From: DASYVD01 sp036000545
Lineage (GTDB): Bacteria > Actinomycetota > UBA4738 > CALAEC01
Assembly: GCA_036000545.1 (NCBI GenBank)
Contig: DASYVD010000015.1
Location: 1 to 41,503 of the forward strand
Reading direction: 5' to 3'
DNA: 41,503 nucleotides
Part shown: one piece after another, positions 7,458 to 15,879 of the stretch
Position numbering within the stretch: the stretch's first letter is position 1
Layout of the letters: each line of letters starts with the position of its first letter
Made by a program: the position numbers and the translations under genes
The notes under the pieces: model-generated
The model's input: only the letters and a program-made list of their open reading frames with translations
What the model was told of the DNA's origin: nothing
Databases searched by the model: none

Positions 7458-8213
7458 ATGTTCCTGGATGGACACACCTCAACCTACGTCCGAACCGTCA
7501 CCGAACGGCTCCGCAGCCTCTTCGGGGAAGACCTCCTGGGCGTGTACCTTGTCGGCTCGGGCTCGATGGGCGGATTCGACCCCCAGAAGAGCGATGTCGA
7601 TCTGGCCGCGGTAGTGAGCGGCAGCCTGAGCCTCGAACACAAGCGAGAGGCGGTTCGACGACTGTCTCACGCGGCTCTCTCCTGCCCCGTCAGGAAGCTC
7701 GAGCTGGTCGTCTACGGAGCGCAGGCCGTAGAAGGACCGTCTCCCAGCCTGCGGTGGGAGCTCAACCTGAACACCGGGGCGGCGGTTGGCGTCGAGGCAT
7801 CCTTCGATCCGGGCGCCGAGCCCGGGCACTGGTTCGTCCTCGATGTGGCTATGGCCCGGGAGCAGGCGCGGGCTCTCTTCGGCCCACCTCCCCAGGATGT
7901 GCTGGGCGAGATCGAACGGGGCCGCGTCCTGAGAGCCTTGCTTGCATCCCTGCGATGGCACCGCGAGAACGACTGGGAGGGTGTGCAGAGCGTCCTCAAC
8001 GCGTGCCGGGCCTGGCGCTGGCTCGAGGAGAAGACTTGGTCGCCGAAGCCGGTTGCTGCGGCGTGGGCCCACGGCCGCGTGGACGATCCCGGCTTGATCG
8101 ACGACGCCCTGGCCAGGGGCACCGATGGGAGCTCGGCGCTCGACAAAGATGCGGTCCTACGCCTCGTGAAGAACGTCGAACGGCGCATCGAGCAGTCCCT
8201 GGGAGAAAGCTGA
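7458..8213 (+). CDS. AadA-like nucleotidyltransferase
   Basis: A 251-residue protein with the nucleotidyltransferase motif GSGSMGGFDPQKSDVDL at residues about 32-48. The GS and the D-x-D pair are the nucleotide- and metal-binding residues of the polymerase-beta superfamily. The rest resembles the C-terminal helical domain of aminoglycoside 3''/9-adenylyltransferases, including WELNLNTG near residue 97 and CRAWRWLEEKTWSPKPVAAAWA near residue 183. Known family members adenylate streptomycin or spectinomycin. This chromosomal homologue may do so or may have another small substrate; the sequence alone cannot decide. The next gene, an MFS transporter, starts immediately after its stop codon, so the two are co-transcribed and could form a modify-and-export pair (inference). 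Confidence 0.82.
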   Translation: MFLDGHTSTYVRTVTERLRSLFGEDLLGVYLVGSGSMGGFDPQKSDVDLAAVVSGSLSLEHKREAVRRLSHAALSCPVRKLELVVYGAQAVEGPSPSLRWELNLNTGAAVGVEASFDPGAEPGHWFVLDVAMAREQARALFGPPPQDVLGEIERGRVLRALLASLRWHRENDWEGVQSVLNACRAWRWLEEKTWSPKPVAAAWAHGRVDDPGLIDDALARGTDGSSALDKDAVLRLVKNVERRIEQSLGES

Positions 8214-9473
8214 GTGGAACCCAAGCGCATCATCCGGACCTATCTGGTCATCACGGCCCTGTTCACGCTATCGGCCTCTCTCATCTGGGGCATCAACACG
8301 CTGTTCCTCCTCGACGCCGGCCTCGACATCTTCGAGGTGTTCGTGGCCAACGCCGCATTCACCGCGGCGATGGCTCTATTCGAGATCCCCACCGGTGTCG
8401 TCGCCGACACCCGGGGCCGGCGCATCTCATTCCTGCTCAGTGAGGCGATCCTGTTAGTCGGCACCCTGGCGTACGTGGGAGTGGCTGAAATCCACGGCGG
8501 CCTCCTGCTGTTCTCGCTCGCGGGGGTGATCCTCGGCCTGGGGTTCACGTTCTACTCCGGTGCGGTGGAGGCATGGCTCGTCGATGCACTCCGAGCGGCC
8601 GGATTCCGCGACGAGCTCGACCGGGTGTTCGCCAGAGCAGGGATGGTGGCCCAGACGGCGACCATCGTGGGAACCGTCGCCGGCGGGGTCCTCGGGAGCC
8701 TCGACCTCTCCATCCCCTACTTGGTGCGCGCCGCTCTCCTCGCCGGGGCGTTCGCGGTCGGCTTCGCGATGATGCACGACTTCGGGTTCACTCCCCGGAC
8801 CCTTCGCCTCAGAGGCATCACCGGTGAGATGCGAAAGGTGGCGCGAGCGGGGATCACCTTCGGGTGGCGAGCGCCCTCTATGCGCCTCCTGGTCTTGGGG
8901 TCGTTCGTGATGGCCGGGTTCTTCTTCTGGGCGTGGTACGCATGGCCGCCCTACTTCCTGGCCCTCCTCGGCCGCGACCTGGTGTGGGTCGCAGGACTGA
9001 TCGCCTCGCTGTTCTCACTGGCGATGATCTGCGGCAACGCTCTGGTCGGCAGGCTCGTCCGCCCGGGGGTACGACGCACCACCGTTCTCGTCAGCGCGAG
9101 CGTCGTGTTGACGGTGGCCATGGTGGTCGTCGGCGCCATCCAGCTGTTCTGGGTGGCCGTCCCGGCCTTCCTGCTCGCTGCGGTCGTGGCAGGGGTGCTC
9201 ATGCCGGTCCGTCAGACGTATCTGCACGGGGTGATCCCCTCGGAGCAACGCGCCACGCTGGTCTCGTTCGACGCGCTCATGGGCAGCGTCGGTAGCGTGG
9301 GCGGCCAGGCCGGCCTCGGGTACCTCTCCAAGGTGCGTTCGATCGCGGACGGCTTCGTGTTGGGCGGACTCGCCACGGGGCTGGTCGTTCCCTTGTATCT
9401 CCTGTTGCGTGCCCGCGGCGATGCGGCCGACGTCGTCAAGGGTGAGTCGGCCGAGGAGCCCCAGCAGGCCTAG
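8214..9473 (+). CDS. MFS transporter
   Basis: A 419-residue membrane protein with about 12 hydrophobic segments. The loop between segments 2 and 3 has the MFS motif A (GVVADTRGRR). The GTG at 8214 directly follows the stop codon of the AadA-like gene, so translation is probably coupled. Related proteins are annotated as drug or metabolite exporters of the DHA type, but the substrate cannot be read from the sequence. The C-terminus is short and charged. Confidence 0.9.
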   Translation: MEPKRIIRTYLVITALFTLSASLIWGINTLFLLDAGLDIFEVFVANAAFTAAMALFEIPTGVVADTRGRRISFLLSEAILLVGTLAYVGVAEIHGGLLLFSLAGVILGLGFTFYSGAVEAWLVDALRAAGFRDELDRVFARAGMVAQTATIVGTVAGGVLGSLDLSIPYLVRAALLAGAFAVGFAMMHDFGFTPRTLRLRGITGEMRKVARAGITFGWRAPSMRLLVLGSFVMAGFFFWAWYAWPPYFLALLGRDLVWVAGLIASLFSLAMICGNALVGRLVRPGVRRTTVLVSASVVLTVAMVVVGAIQLFWVAVPAFLLAAVVAGVLMPVRQTYLHGVIPSEQRATLVSFDALMGSVGSVGGQAGLGYLSKVRSIADGFVLGGLATGLVVPLYLLLRARGDAADVVKGESAEEPQQA

Positions 9474-9515
9474 CGATGCCCGCTCGTGGTGGTGCGGCCG
9501 GCTCCCGCTCGTGTA

Positions 9516-9545
9516 ACAGGGCGCACCGCAAACGGTCTGCCCTGT
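9516..9545 (+). terminator. hairpin after MFS gene, possible terminator
   Basis: A nested inverted repeat: outer arms ACAGGGC and GCCCTGT, inner arms ACCG and CGGT around a CAAA tetraloop, 43 bp after the MFS stop. No T-run follows. Confidence 0.5.
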
Positions 9546-9639
9546 CGTAACCGAGCGCAGCACTTCCGCTGCACGCGCCTCGCGTTACGAGAGAATAGTG
9601 ACCGCTTCTTCGCGCCGTACGGGGAAGGAGATTTCGTCG

Positions 9640-11979
9640 TTGAGGATCAGGCCCAGCCACACACTTCTCCTCGCACAGGTCCTCGCCGCGGCCGTCGCCC
9701 TCCTCCCCCAGCCCGCCTCCGCCCAGATCGTCCGGCCCGAGATCGACCGCCAAGCCATCGTGTTCCTCGTGGACCGCGTGTCCTTCGAGGAGCTCCTCTC
9801 CATTACGGAGGTACGGGCCCTGGCGCGGGCCGGAGGGGCCGCGCTCCTCAGTCCACTCACCGTTCCCGGTGACGCGGGGCCGGGCGCCTACCTGACTCTC
9901 GGGGCCGGAGCGCGGAGCGCCGCCCCGGAGCAGCGGGTCCTGGCCTTCGACCCGACCGAGCCCGTGGAAGGTGACACCAGAGCGGTCGAGGTCTTCCAGG
10001 AACGCTACCCGGAACGCGACCCGCCGGCCGGGCCGTTCCTCCTCGACTTCGACGGGTACCTGCGCGCCAATGACGGCCGGAGCGAGGCGGGACTCCTCGG
10101 GCGCGTCCTTGAAGAGGCCGATCGGACGGTGGCGGTGTTCGGGAACGCGGACCTCCGCGCCGGCCGCCATCGACCCGCTGTGCTCGTGGCCATGAACGGC
10201 CGGGGGGAAGTGGACGGAGGCCGGGTGGGTCAAGCCTACCTCCCGGTGGGGCTCGGAGGGCCACCCTTGATCCTCCCCTTCGATGACCCTGCCCCCCACG
10301 AGATCGGCGGGTTCCGAACGGACTTCGACATCCTCTCGTTCGTGGCCCTGGGCAACCGGCTGCGCAACCCCTCGCCCTGGCTCATCGCCCACCTCACCGT
10401 GTTCGACATGGGGGACACCCTGCGGATCGACGCCGGGGCGTCCGAGGCGTCGCCCGCGGCGGTGGCCACCGCCCGGAGGGAAGCCCTCGAGCGGATAGGC
10501 CGTTACATCCAGCGCCTGGCCACGAAAGCATCCGCTCACGACGTCCTGGTGATGGTGGTGGGACCCTCCACGTCCGGGACCATGGACGACGTCAAGGACC
10601 TCGTCACCCCGATCGTCGTGGCGCGGGGCGATCCCCAGGACCTGTTCCCGGAGGCGGGACCCATGGGCATCCTCACCTCAGCGACGACCCGGCGCAGCGG
10701 TGTCGTGTCCAACGAGGACGTCGCCCCAACCATCCTCGACTTCTTCCGGCTTCCGGCCGGCGAGGGGATGCGGGGATCGCCGATCACCCGGGTCGAGGGG
10801 GCGGCGCCCTTCGAGCTACATGCTCGACACCTCGCCAACCGGCGGATGACTGTTCCCGTCCAGGCGGGGGCGGGGGTGTTCGCGACCCTGGCCGGGCTCC
10901 TCGGCGTGCTCCTCGTGGCGGGGCCGGGTCGCGGGCCAAGGTGGCTCCGGCAAGCGGGCTCCTGGCTCGCCCTCTCCGCGCTGCCCCTCGCGGCGGCGCT
11001 GCTCCTGGCCGGTCACCTGCCTCGGTTGACCTACCTTGCAGTCGTTCCGTTCATCGTCGTGGCGGCGACGATGGGAACCCTTTTCGCGCTGCCCCTCCGC
11101 CGCCACGGGTTGCTCGCGCCGCCTGCGGCGATCGGGGCGGTGGTCCTCGCCGCCTTCCTCGTGGAGGCGGCGGTGCGGTGGACGGCGGCCGTCACACCGT
11201 TCCTGGGAGGCTCGGAGTTAGACGGTGTGCGTTTCTACGGCCTCCCCAACGTCTTCATCGGGCTGCTTCTGGGTGGGGGCCTGTGGACGGCTGCCTTCCT
11301 TCCCACCCTGGCCGGCTTCGCGCTCTTGATCGCTCTGGGTCTCTTCGCCGGACTCCCCTGGACGGGCGCGAACATCGGGGGCGCGGTCACGCTCTTCGCC
11401 GCGGCGGGCCTGTGGCTCGGGCTCCGGAGGTGGGGGCGGCTCGGATGGCGGGAGGTCGGTGTGGCCGCGGCGGTCGTGATCATGGGTATTGGAGTCGTCC
11501 TCGCTCTCCACGTGATGCCCTTCGCCCCGACCACCCACGCGACGCGGTTCCTGGAGGGTCCGGGCGGGACCCCCGCGGGTATCGTGTCGACATTGGCATC
11601 GCGCCTCGCCATCGGAGTCCGCATGGTCGCCCGGAACCCCCTGGCGCTCATCCCCATCGTCGGCGTCGCCGGCTGCCTGGTTGTGGTGCTGCGCCCGCCT
11701 CCGGCGATCCGGGGATCGCTGGAGCGGCACAGGGTTTGGCGGGACACCCTCCTGGTGATCCTTCTCGCCAGCGTCGTCGCCTACCTCGCCAACGACACCG
11801 GTCCCTCGGCGGCCGGCCTCGGCTTCGCCGCCGCGTTAGGTGGCCTGCTCTGGGTGGTCCTGGCGGAAGAGTCGGCTGCTCCCTCCCACGCCATCCCGCC
11901 CGCACCGCCCCCGCCGCGGATGGTGGCTGGCCCTCAAGTAGTGGAAGGGGGTGAAACCTCGGAAGCCTCGCCCGGCTAG
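9640..11979 (+). CDS. membrane protein with alkaline-phosphatase-like N-terminal domain
   Basis: A protein of 779 residues from the TTG at 9640, which has GGGGAAGGAG 9 bases upstream and directly precedes a signal peptide (LRIRPSHTLLLAQVLAAAVA, cleavage near ASAQ). A GTG at 9598 is the alternative start. Residues about 30-380 look like the alkaline phosphatase/sulfatase superfamily: AIVFLVDRVSFEELLS, then LTVPGDAGPGAYLTLGAGAR, and the typical late motif NEDVAPTILDFF with GSPI. I cannot pick out a full set of metal ligands, so activity is unproven. From about residue 415 onward there are roughly 9-10 hydrophobic helices. The likely location is the cell membrane with an extracellular domain. 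Its end overlaps the converging iolB gene by 4 bp. The role is unknown. Confidence 0.72.
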   Translation: MRIRPSHTLLLAQVLAAAVALLPQPASAQIVRPEIDRQAIVFLVDRVSFEELLSITEVRALARAGGAALLSPLTVPGDAGPGAYLTLGAGARSAAPEQRVLAFDPTEPVEGDTRAVEVFQERYPERDPPAGPFLLDFDGYLRANDGRSEAGLLGRVLEEADRTVAVFGNADLRAGRHRPAVLVAMNGRGEVDGGRVGQAYLPVGLGGPPLILPFDDPAPHEIGGFRTDFDILSFVALGNRLRNPSPWLIAHLTVFDMGDTLRIDAGASEASPAAVATARREALERIGRYIQRLATKASAHDVLVMVVGPSTSGTMDDVKDLVTPIVVARGDPQDLFPEAGPMGILTSATTRRSGVVSNEDVAPTILDFFRLPAGEGMRGSPITRVEGAAPFELHARHLANRRMTVPVQAGAGVFATLAGLLGVLLVAGPGRGPRWLRQAGSWLALSALPLAAALLLAGHLPRLTYLAVVPFIVVAATMGTLFALPLRRHGLLAPPAAIGAVVLAAFLVEAAVRWTAAVTPFLGGSELDGVRFYGLPNVFIGLLLGGGLWTAAFLPTLAGFALLIALGLFAGLPWTGANIGGAVTLFAAAGLWLGLRRWGRLGWREVGVAAAVVIMGIGVVLALHVMPFAPTTHATRFLEGPGGTPAGIVSTLASRLAIGVRMVARNPLALIPIVGVAGCLVVVLRPPPAIRGSLERHRVWRDTLLVILLASVVAYLANDTGPSAAGLGFAAALGGLLWVVLAEESAAPSHAIPPAPPPPRMVAGPQVVEGGETSEASPG

Positions 11980-12875
11980 TCGCCCGAGTCGCGTGGGCCG
12001 TCGGCCGTGGTCATAGGGCAGCGGGGATCGGGACCGGCAGCCTCGAGCAGGTCGGCCAGCCACTCGTGGGCCGGGTCGAGGCAAATCCGCCACGCTCGCT
12101 CGGCGGGTCCCGCCATCACGTTGAGGTAGTACATCGGGTGGCCGGGCATGGCGACACACGGACCGTGATATCCGCGAGGGATGAGGAACACGTCACCATC
12201 GCGTACTGTCACGGTCGCGTCTATCTCTCCGTCGAGGGTGTAGGTGCGATGGAATCCGAATCCCGTGGGGCCCCGGATTCGGAAGTAGTAGATCTCCTCT
12301 AACGGCACCTCGCGCTCGGTGTGCTCGTCGTGCTTGTGCGGCGGGAAGGACGACCAGTTCCCCTCGGGCGTGAGCACCTCGACGGCGATGAGCTTCTCCG
12401 CCTCGAAGGCGTCCGCCGACATGAAGTTGTTGATCTGACGAGTGGCGATCCCGCCGCCTCGAACCTCCACGGCCACCGCCTGGGCGGGGACGTGCACCGG
12501 CTCGAGCCCGCCGGTAGCGCGGGCAGACGGTAGGGCGAACTCACCGCCGGTCGAACTCGTGATGCGAGCCTCGCTGCCCGCCGGCAGGTAAGCGAAGTCA
12601 GTCACCCGGGAGAACACGTCTCCGCGCCCCTCGAGCTCGAAGGAATGCGGCCCTACCTCCACCTGACAGGAACCGGAGAGCGGCAGCACCGCCGCCTCGA
12701 ATCCCTCGAGGGTGATCGTTCGATGTCCACCGGGAGAGAGCGCGACCACCCGCAACGCGGAGAATCCCCACCCGGCCTCCTCCGGGGAGATGGCCACCGG
12801 GTCGGGTCCGTCGGCCAGCGTCCCGGCCGGGCGGAAAAGGTCGATCGAGGAAGGCCGAGAGGCCTGCTCAGGCAT
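11976..12875 (-). CDS. iolB: 5-deoxy-glucuronate isomerase
   Basis: A 299-residue IolB homologue converting 5-deoxy-D-glucuronate to 2-deoxy-5-keto-D-gluconate in myo-inositol breakdown. It is a bicupin-type protein: the metal-binding motif PPHKHDE lies at residues 178-184, followed by EEIYYF at 193-198 and a later IPRGYHGPCVAMPGHPMYYL stretch, all typical of the family. Its length matches family members. The ATG overlaps the end of iolC by 8 bp, placing it last in the iolG-iolE-iolC-iolB operon. It converges on the membrane protein gene with a 4-bp overlap. Confidence 0.95.
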   Translation of the reverse strand: MPEQASRPSSIDLFRPAGTLADGPDPVAISPEEAGWGFSALRVVALSPGGHRTITLEGFEAAVLPLSGSCQVEVGPHSFELEGRGDVFSRVTDFAYLPAGSEARITSSTGGEFALPSARATGGLEPVHVPAQAVAVEVRGGGIATRQINNFMSADAFEAEKLIAVEVLTPEGNWSSFPPHKHDEHTEREVPLEEIYYFRIRGPTGFGFHRTYTLDGEIDATVTVRDGDVFLIPRGYHGPCVAMPGHPMYYLNVMAGPAERAWRICLDPAHEWLADLLEAAGPDPRCPMTTADGPRDSGD

Positions 12876-13815
12876 CAGCGATCAGGGCCAGGACCTGCCT
12901 CTCGTCCGGCATGGCGTCGGCGCAGGCGAGTTGGGAGGCCACGTGGGCCCCGGCGGCGTTCGCGAAACGGATGGTACGGACAGTGTCCCAGCCCTCGAGG
13001 AGCCCGTGGCAGAGCCCCGCTCCGAAGGCATCTCCGGCTCCCAGGCCGCAGACCACCTTCACGGGCACCGCGGGAACCCGCTCCATCTCGCGGTCCCAGG
13101 CGACCAGTACCCCGTCCGGCCCCAGCTTCACGATGGCCAGCTCGACCCCCATGCCGAGTAGGCGTCCGGCCAGTTCCTCCGGCTCTCCCTCCCCTACCAC
13201 CGCCGACACCTCCTCGCGGTTCCCCAGCGCCACAGTGGCGTGGGCCAGCGCGCCCTTCTGCCGGTCTCCCGCCTCACTGGGTTCCGGCCAGAGCATCGGC
13301 CGGTAGTCGAGGTCGTGGACGGTCATCCCCGACCGCCCCCTGGCCTCCAGAGCGGCCATCGTGGCCGAGCGGCTCGGTTCGTCGGAGAGGCCTGTACCGG
13401 TCGTCCAGAAGATGCGTGCGTGGCGGATGGCCTCGTAGTCGAGCTCTTCGGGTCCCACGTTCATGTCCGGGGCTTTGGGCTGCCGGTAGAAGAGGAGGGG
13501 AAACCGATCCGGTGGGTAGATCTCGCAGAACACGAGAGGGGTGCGGAGCCTCGGATCGGTGCCCACGTACCGATCGTCCACGCCGAACTCCGCCAATGCA
13601 CGACGCGCGTACACGCCGAATCCGTCCTCTCCGACCTTGGTGATCACTGCCGACCGGTGCCCGTACCGGGCCGCCCCGACCGCCACGTTCGTCGGGCTCC
13701 CACCGAGGGATTTGGCGAACGTTCGGACCTCTGCCAGAGACACCCCGATCTGCTCCGGGTACAGATCCACACTGATCCGTCCCATCGTGAGCACGTCGTA
13801 CGTCGATCCCGTCAG
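12868..13815 (-). CDS. iolC: 5-dehydro-2-deoxygluconokinase
   Basis: A PfkB/ribokinase-family sugar kinase of about 315 residues that phosphorylates 2-deoxy-5-keto-D-gluconate. It shows the N-terminal VLTMGRISVDLYPEQ and LGGSPTNVAVGAARYG motifs and the C-terminal GLGAGDAFGAG signature with the catalytic Asp. Family members begin about 10 residues before the VLTMGR motif. That points to a CTG at 13815, inside the stop codon of iolE (CTGA overlap) with GAGG a few bases upstream. A GTG at 13794 would trim seven residues and sits too far from the SD-like sequence. The open frame continues upstream, but that part overlaps iolE and is not family-like. The CTG start is an inference. Confidence 0.92.
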   Translation of the reverse strand: MTGSTYDVLTMGRISVDLYPEQIGVSLAEVRTFAKSLGGSPTNVAVGAARYGHRSAVITKVGEDGFGVYARRALAEFGVDDRYVGTDPRLRTPLVFCEIYPPDRFPLLFYRQPKAPDMNVGPEELDYEAIRHARIFWTTGTGLSDEPSRSATMAALEARGRSGMTVHDLDYRPMLWPEPSEAGDRQKGALAHATVALGNREEVSAVVGEGEPEELAGRLLGMGVELAIVKLGPDGVLVAWDREMERVPAVPVKVVCGLGAGDAFGAGLCHGLLEGWDTVRTIRFANAAGAHVASQLACADAMPDERQVLALIADA

Positions 13816-14723
13816 ACTCCCCTCGCCTTCAGGAACCTCCGGTTCCGAGCTTGCGCTTCGATCAACTCGCTTAACGGCTCGCCGGGCCCGGGGATCCGGT
13901 CCTGCTCCACCACCAGCCATCCCGAATAGCCTCGATCCTTCATCAGGGAGATGAACCCCTCGATATCGACGTGACCGGTTCCGAGCTCGCAGAAGGTGCC
14001 CCAGCTCCACACCGCCTCCATCCCGGCTCGCTCGGCGATCACCTTCCGGAGGACCTCCAGGCGAACGTCCTTGAGATGCAGATGGTTGATACGGTCGGCC
14101 CACTCGCGCAGAGCTCGCACCGGGTCCCCGCCGCCCAGTACAAGGTGACCGGTGTCGAGGCACAGGCCGATGTCGGTGAGTTCGAGGAGACGTTCGACCT
14201 CATGCGGCGCCTCCACGTGAGTGGAGGCGTGGTGGTGGAACGTGGGTTCGAGGTCCCGCTGACGACACCGGTCAACGGCACGTTTCACCCCGTCGGCAAG
14301 TCGCCCCCACCCCGCGGCGTCGAGCCCGATCTCCGGCAGGTCCTTCCCCCTCCCCGGGTTGACCGCCCTCGCCGGAGACCCCGCGTCCGCCAGCGTTGGC
14401 TTGGGAGGCTCCAGCCCCGCATCAGCGACAGACGAGAAGATCTGGAGCGTTTGGTCCAGGTACGTCAGGTCCTCCTCGAATCCGTCCCGCTCGGAGAACC
14501 GCATCTGCACCCACCCGCCCGCCAGGCCCAGACCGCGGCTGTCGAGCCGTGCGCGCAGCTCGTTCTGGTGGCCAAGGTATCCGAGCGGGCCGAGGTCGAT
14601 CCCCTCATAACCCGAGCCAGCGACAGCATCCAGAAGGTCCTCTGACCCCGGAAGGTTGGGCAGTTTTCCCACGGTCAGCTCGAAGACCCCGAAACTCACC
14701 GGGGCGTTAGCGACTCGGATCAC
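13812..14723 (-). CDS. iolE: inosose dehydratase-like TIM-barrel protein
   Basis: A 303-residue xylose-isomerase-like TIM barrel. It starts IRVANAPVSFGVFELTV, the typical opening of IolE (myo-inosose-2 dehydratase), and contains EPTFHHHASTHVE near residue 175, CLDTGHLVLGG near 201 and HLHLKDV near 228, which supply metal-binding His/Asp/Glu residues. IolE turns 2-keto-myo-inositol into the dione used by IolD. The GTG at 14723 overlaps the iolG stop (GTGA), so it is translationally coupled. An IolI-type isomerase is the main alternative, but its position between iolG and iolC favours IolE. Confidence 0.85.
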   Translation of the reverse strand: MIRVANAPVSFGVFELTVGKLPNLPGSEDLLDAVAGSGYEGIDLGPLGYLGHQNELRARLDSRGLGLAGGWVQMRFSERDGFEEDLTYLDQTLQIFSSVADAGLEPPKPTLADAGSPARAVNPGRGKDLPEIGLDAAGWGRLADGVKRAVDRCRQRDLEPTFHHHASTHVEAPHEVERLLELTDIGLCLDTGHLVLGGGDPVRALREWADRINHLHLKDVRLEVLRKVIAERAGMEAVWSWGTFCELGTGHVDIEGFISLMKDRGYSGWLVVEQDRIPGPGEPLSELIEAQARNRRFLKARGV

Positions 14724-15724
14724 CAACCGGTCTCCGCGTCGTCGACCGTCACCGGCTTCTTCGCTTCGGCAGATCTCCTACACGCCTCCGCCACGAGGAT
14801 CGCCGCTCGAGCGTCCTGCGGAGTGCACGGAGACTTGCGAGCTCCGGCTGCAACCTCGATGAAGGCCTGCACTTCTGCCGTATACGCTGCCTGGAACCGA
14901 TCGAGCCATCCTCGTATCACGGGCTCCACCGGTGGGGGCACCCCCTCTTCCAGTGAACGGATCGGCGCATGTGGATCCAGGCCCACCGCGACGCTGTCCT
15001 CGGTCCCGAACACCTCCATACGGACGTCGTACCCGAGGGGGTCGCGGCGGCTCCCCGACAGGATCGCCAGCGCACCCCCGTTGAGGTGAGCGATCACAGC
15101 CACGCTGGCTAGATCGTCATGATCCTCGAATACCGGCATGGTCAGGTTGGACCCGGTCGCGTAGACGGTTGCCACTTCGCTCCCCGAGACGAAACGAAGT
15201 GCGTCGATGTCGTGGATGAGCATGTCCTTGAAAACTCCGCCCGAACGCGCGATGTACTCCTCGGGAGGAGGGGCAGGGTCGTGCGTGTGAGCCGTCACCA
15301 GGAGCACGTCCCCGAGCCGCCCCGAGGCAACTAGATCGCGCGCCGCCCCGTATCCGGGATCGAACCTCCGTTGGAACCCGATCTGAACGGGGATCTCGGC
15401 CTTCTCGACCGCCTCGATCGCCCGATCGGTCTCTTCCAGGGTCAGAGCGATGGGCTTCTCACAGAACACTGGCAGCCGAGCCTCCGCCGACTTGATCAGG
15501 TACTCGACGTGGGTATCGGTGGGCGAGGCGATGACCACGGCCTCCACTCCCCCGAGGAGTCGCTCGTCCGAGTCCGCCACCCGTGCGCCGTGCTTCGACG
15601 CCAGCGCCTCCGCCGCCTCGTGGATAGGGTCGAAGATGGTCACGCTCTCGACGTCTGGATGACCGGCGAGTGTTTCCGCGTGGATGGAGGCGATGCGGCC
15701 GGCTCCGACCAAGCCAACTCTCAA
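14720..15724 (-). CDS. iolG: myo-inositol 2-dehydrogenase (Gfo/Idh/MocA family)
   Basis: A 334-residue NAD-dependent oxidoreductase performing the first step of inositol catabolism. The Rossmann motif VGLVGAGRIASIHAE is at the N-terminus, the family motif CEKPIAL near residue 87 contains the conserved Lys, and GGVFKDMLIHDID near residue 160 holds the catalytic Asp/His region. The start is TTG at 15724 with GAGGAGGAG 5 bases upstream; no better ATG exists. It is the first gene of the leftward iolGECB operon and is divergent from iolD. Other Gfo/Idh/MocA sugar dehydrogenases look similar, but the operon makes IolG the best call. Confidence 0.93.
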   Translation of the reverse strand: MRVGLVGAGRIASIHAETLAGHPDVESVTIFDPIHEAAEALASKHGARVADSDERLLGGVEAVVIASPTDTHVEYLIKSAEARLPVFCEKPIALTLEETDRAIEAVEKAEIPVQIGFQRRFDPGYGAARDLVASGRLGDVLLVTAHTHDPAPPPEEYIARSGGVFKDMLIHDIDALRFVSGSEVATVYATGSNLTMPVFEDHDDLASVAVIAHLNGGALAILSGSRRDPLGYDVRMEVFGTEDSVAVGLDPHAPIRSLEEGVPPPVEPVIRGWLDRFQAAYTAEVQAFIEVAAGARKSPCTPQDARAAILVAEACRRSAEAKKPVTVDDAETGW

Positions 15725-15766
15725 CCAGGCTCCTCCTCGGGCAGGCTGGCTCCCTCCGAACCTGGC

Positions 15767-15796
15767 ACGCTAGGACCCCACGAGGAACGCTGTCAA
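15767..15796 (-). promoter_or_regulatory. predicted sigma-A-type promoter of the iolGECB operon
   Basis: On the minus strand TTGACA (15796-15791) is followed after 18 bp by TAGCGT (15772-15767), matching -35 and actinobacterial TANNNT -10 hexamers. The start site would fall near 15760, leaving a leader of about 35 nt before the iolG TTG. It lies in the 155-bp region shared with iolD. I see no obvious long operator palindrome there. Confidence 0.55.
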
Positions 15797-15879
15797 CCTA
15801 AAATGACTGCGGCGACCCAGGCTCGCCCATGCCTGCCCGCCGTTCGGGACCGTGACCGGACCAGGACTGAGAGGAAGCG

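Noticed and set aside
9436..10539. 367-codon minus-strand open frame
   Set aside because: It is antisense to the phosphatase-like gene, rich in Gly/Arg/Pro as expected for a GC-rich shadow frame.
13816..14163. Upstream extension of the IolC frame
   Set aside because: It overlaps iolE in another frame and has no kinase-like sequence; the family start lies at 13815 or 13794.
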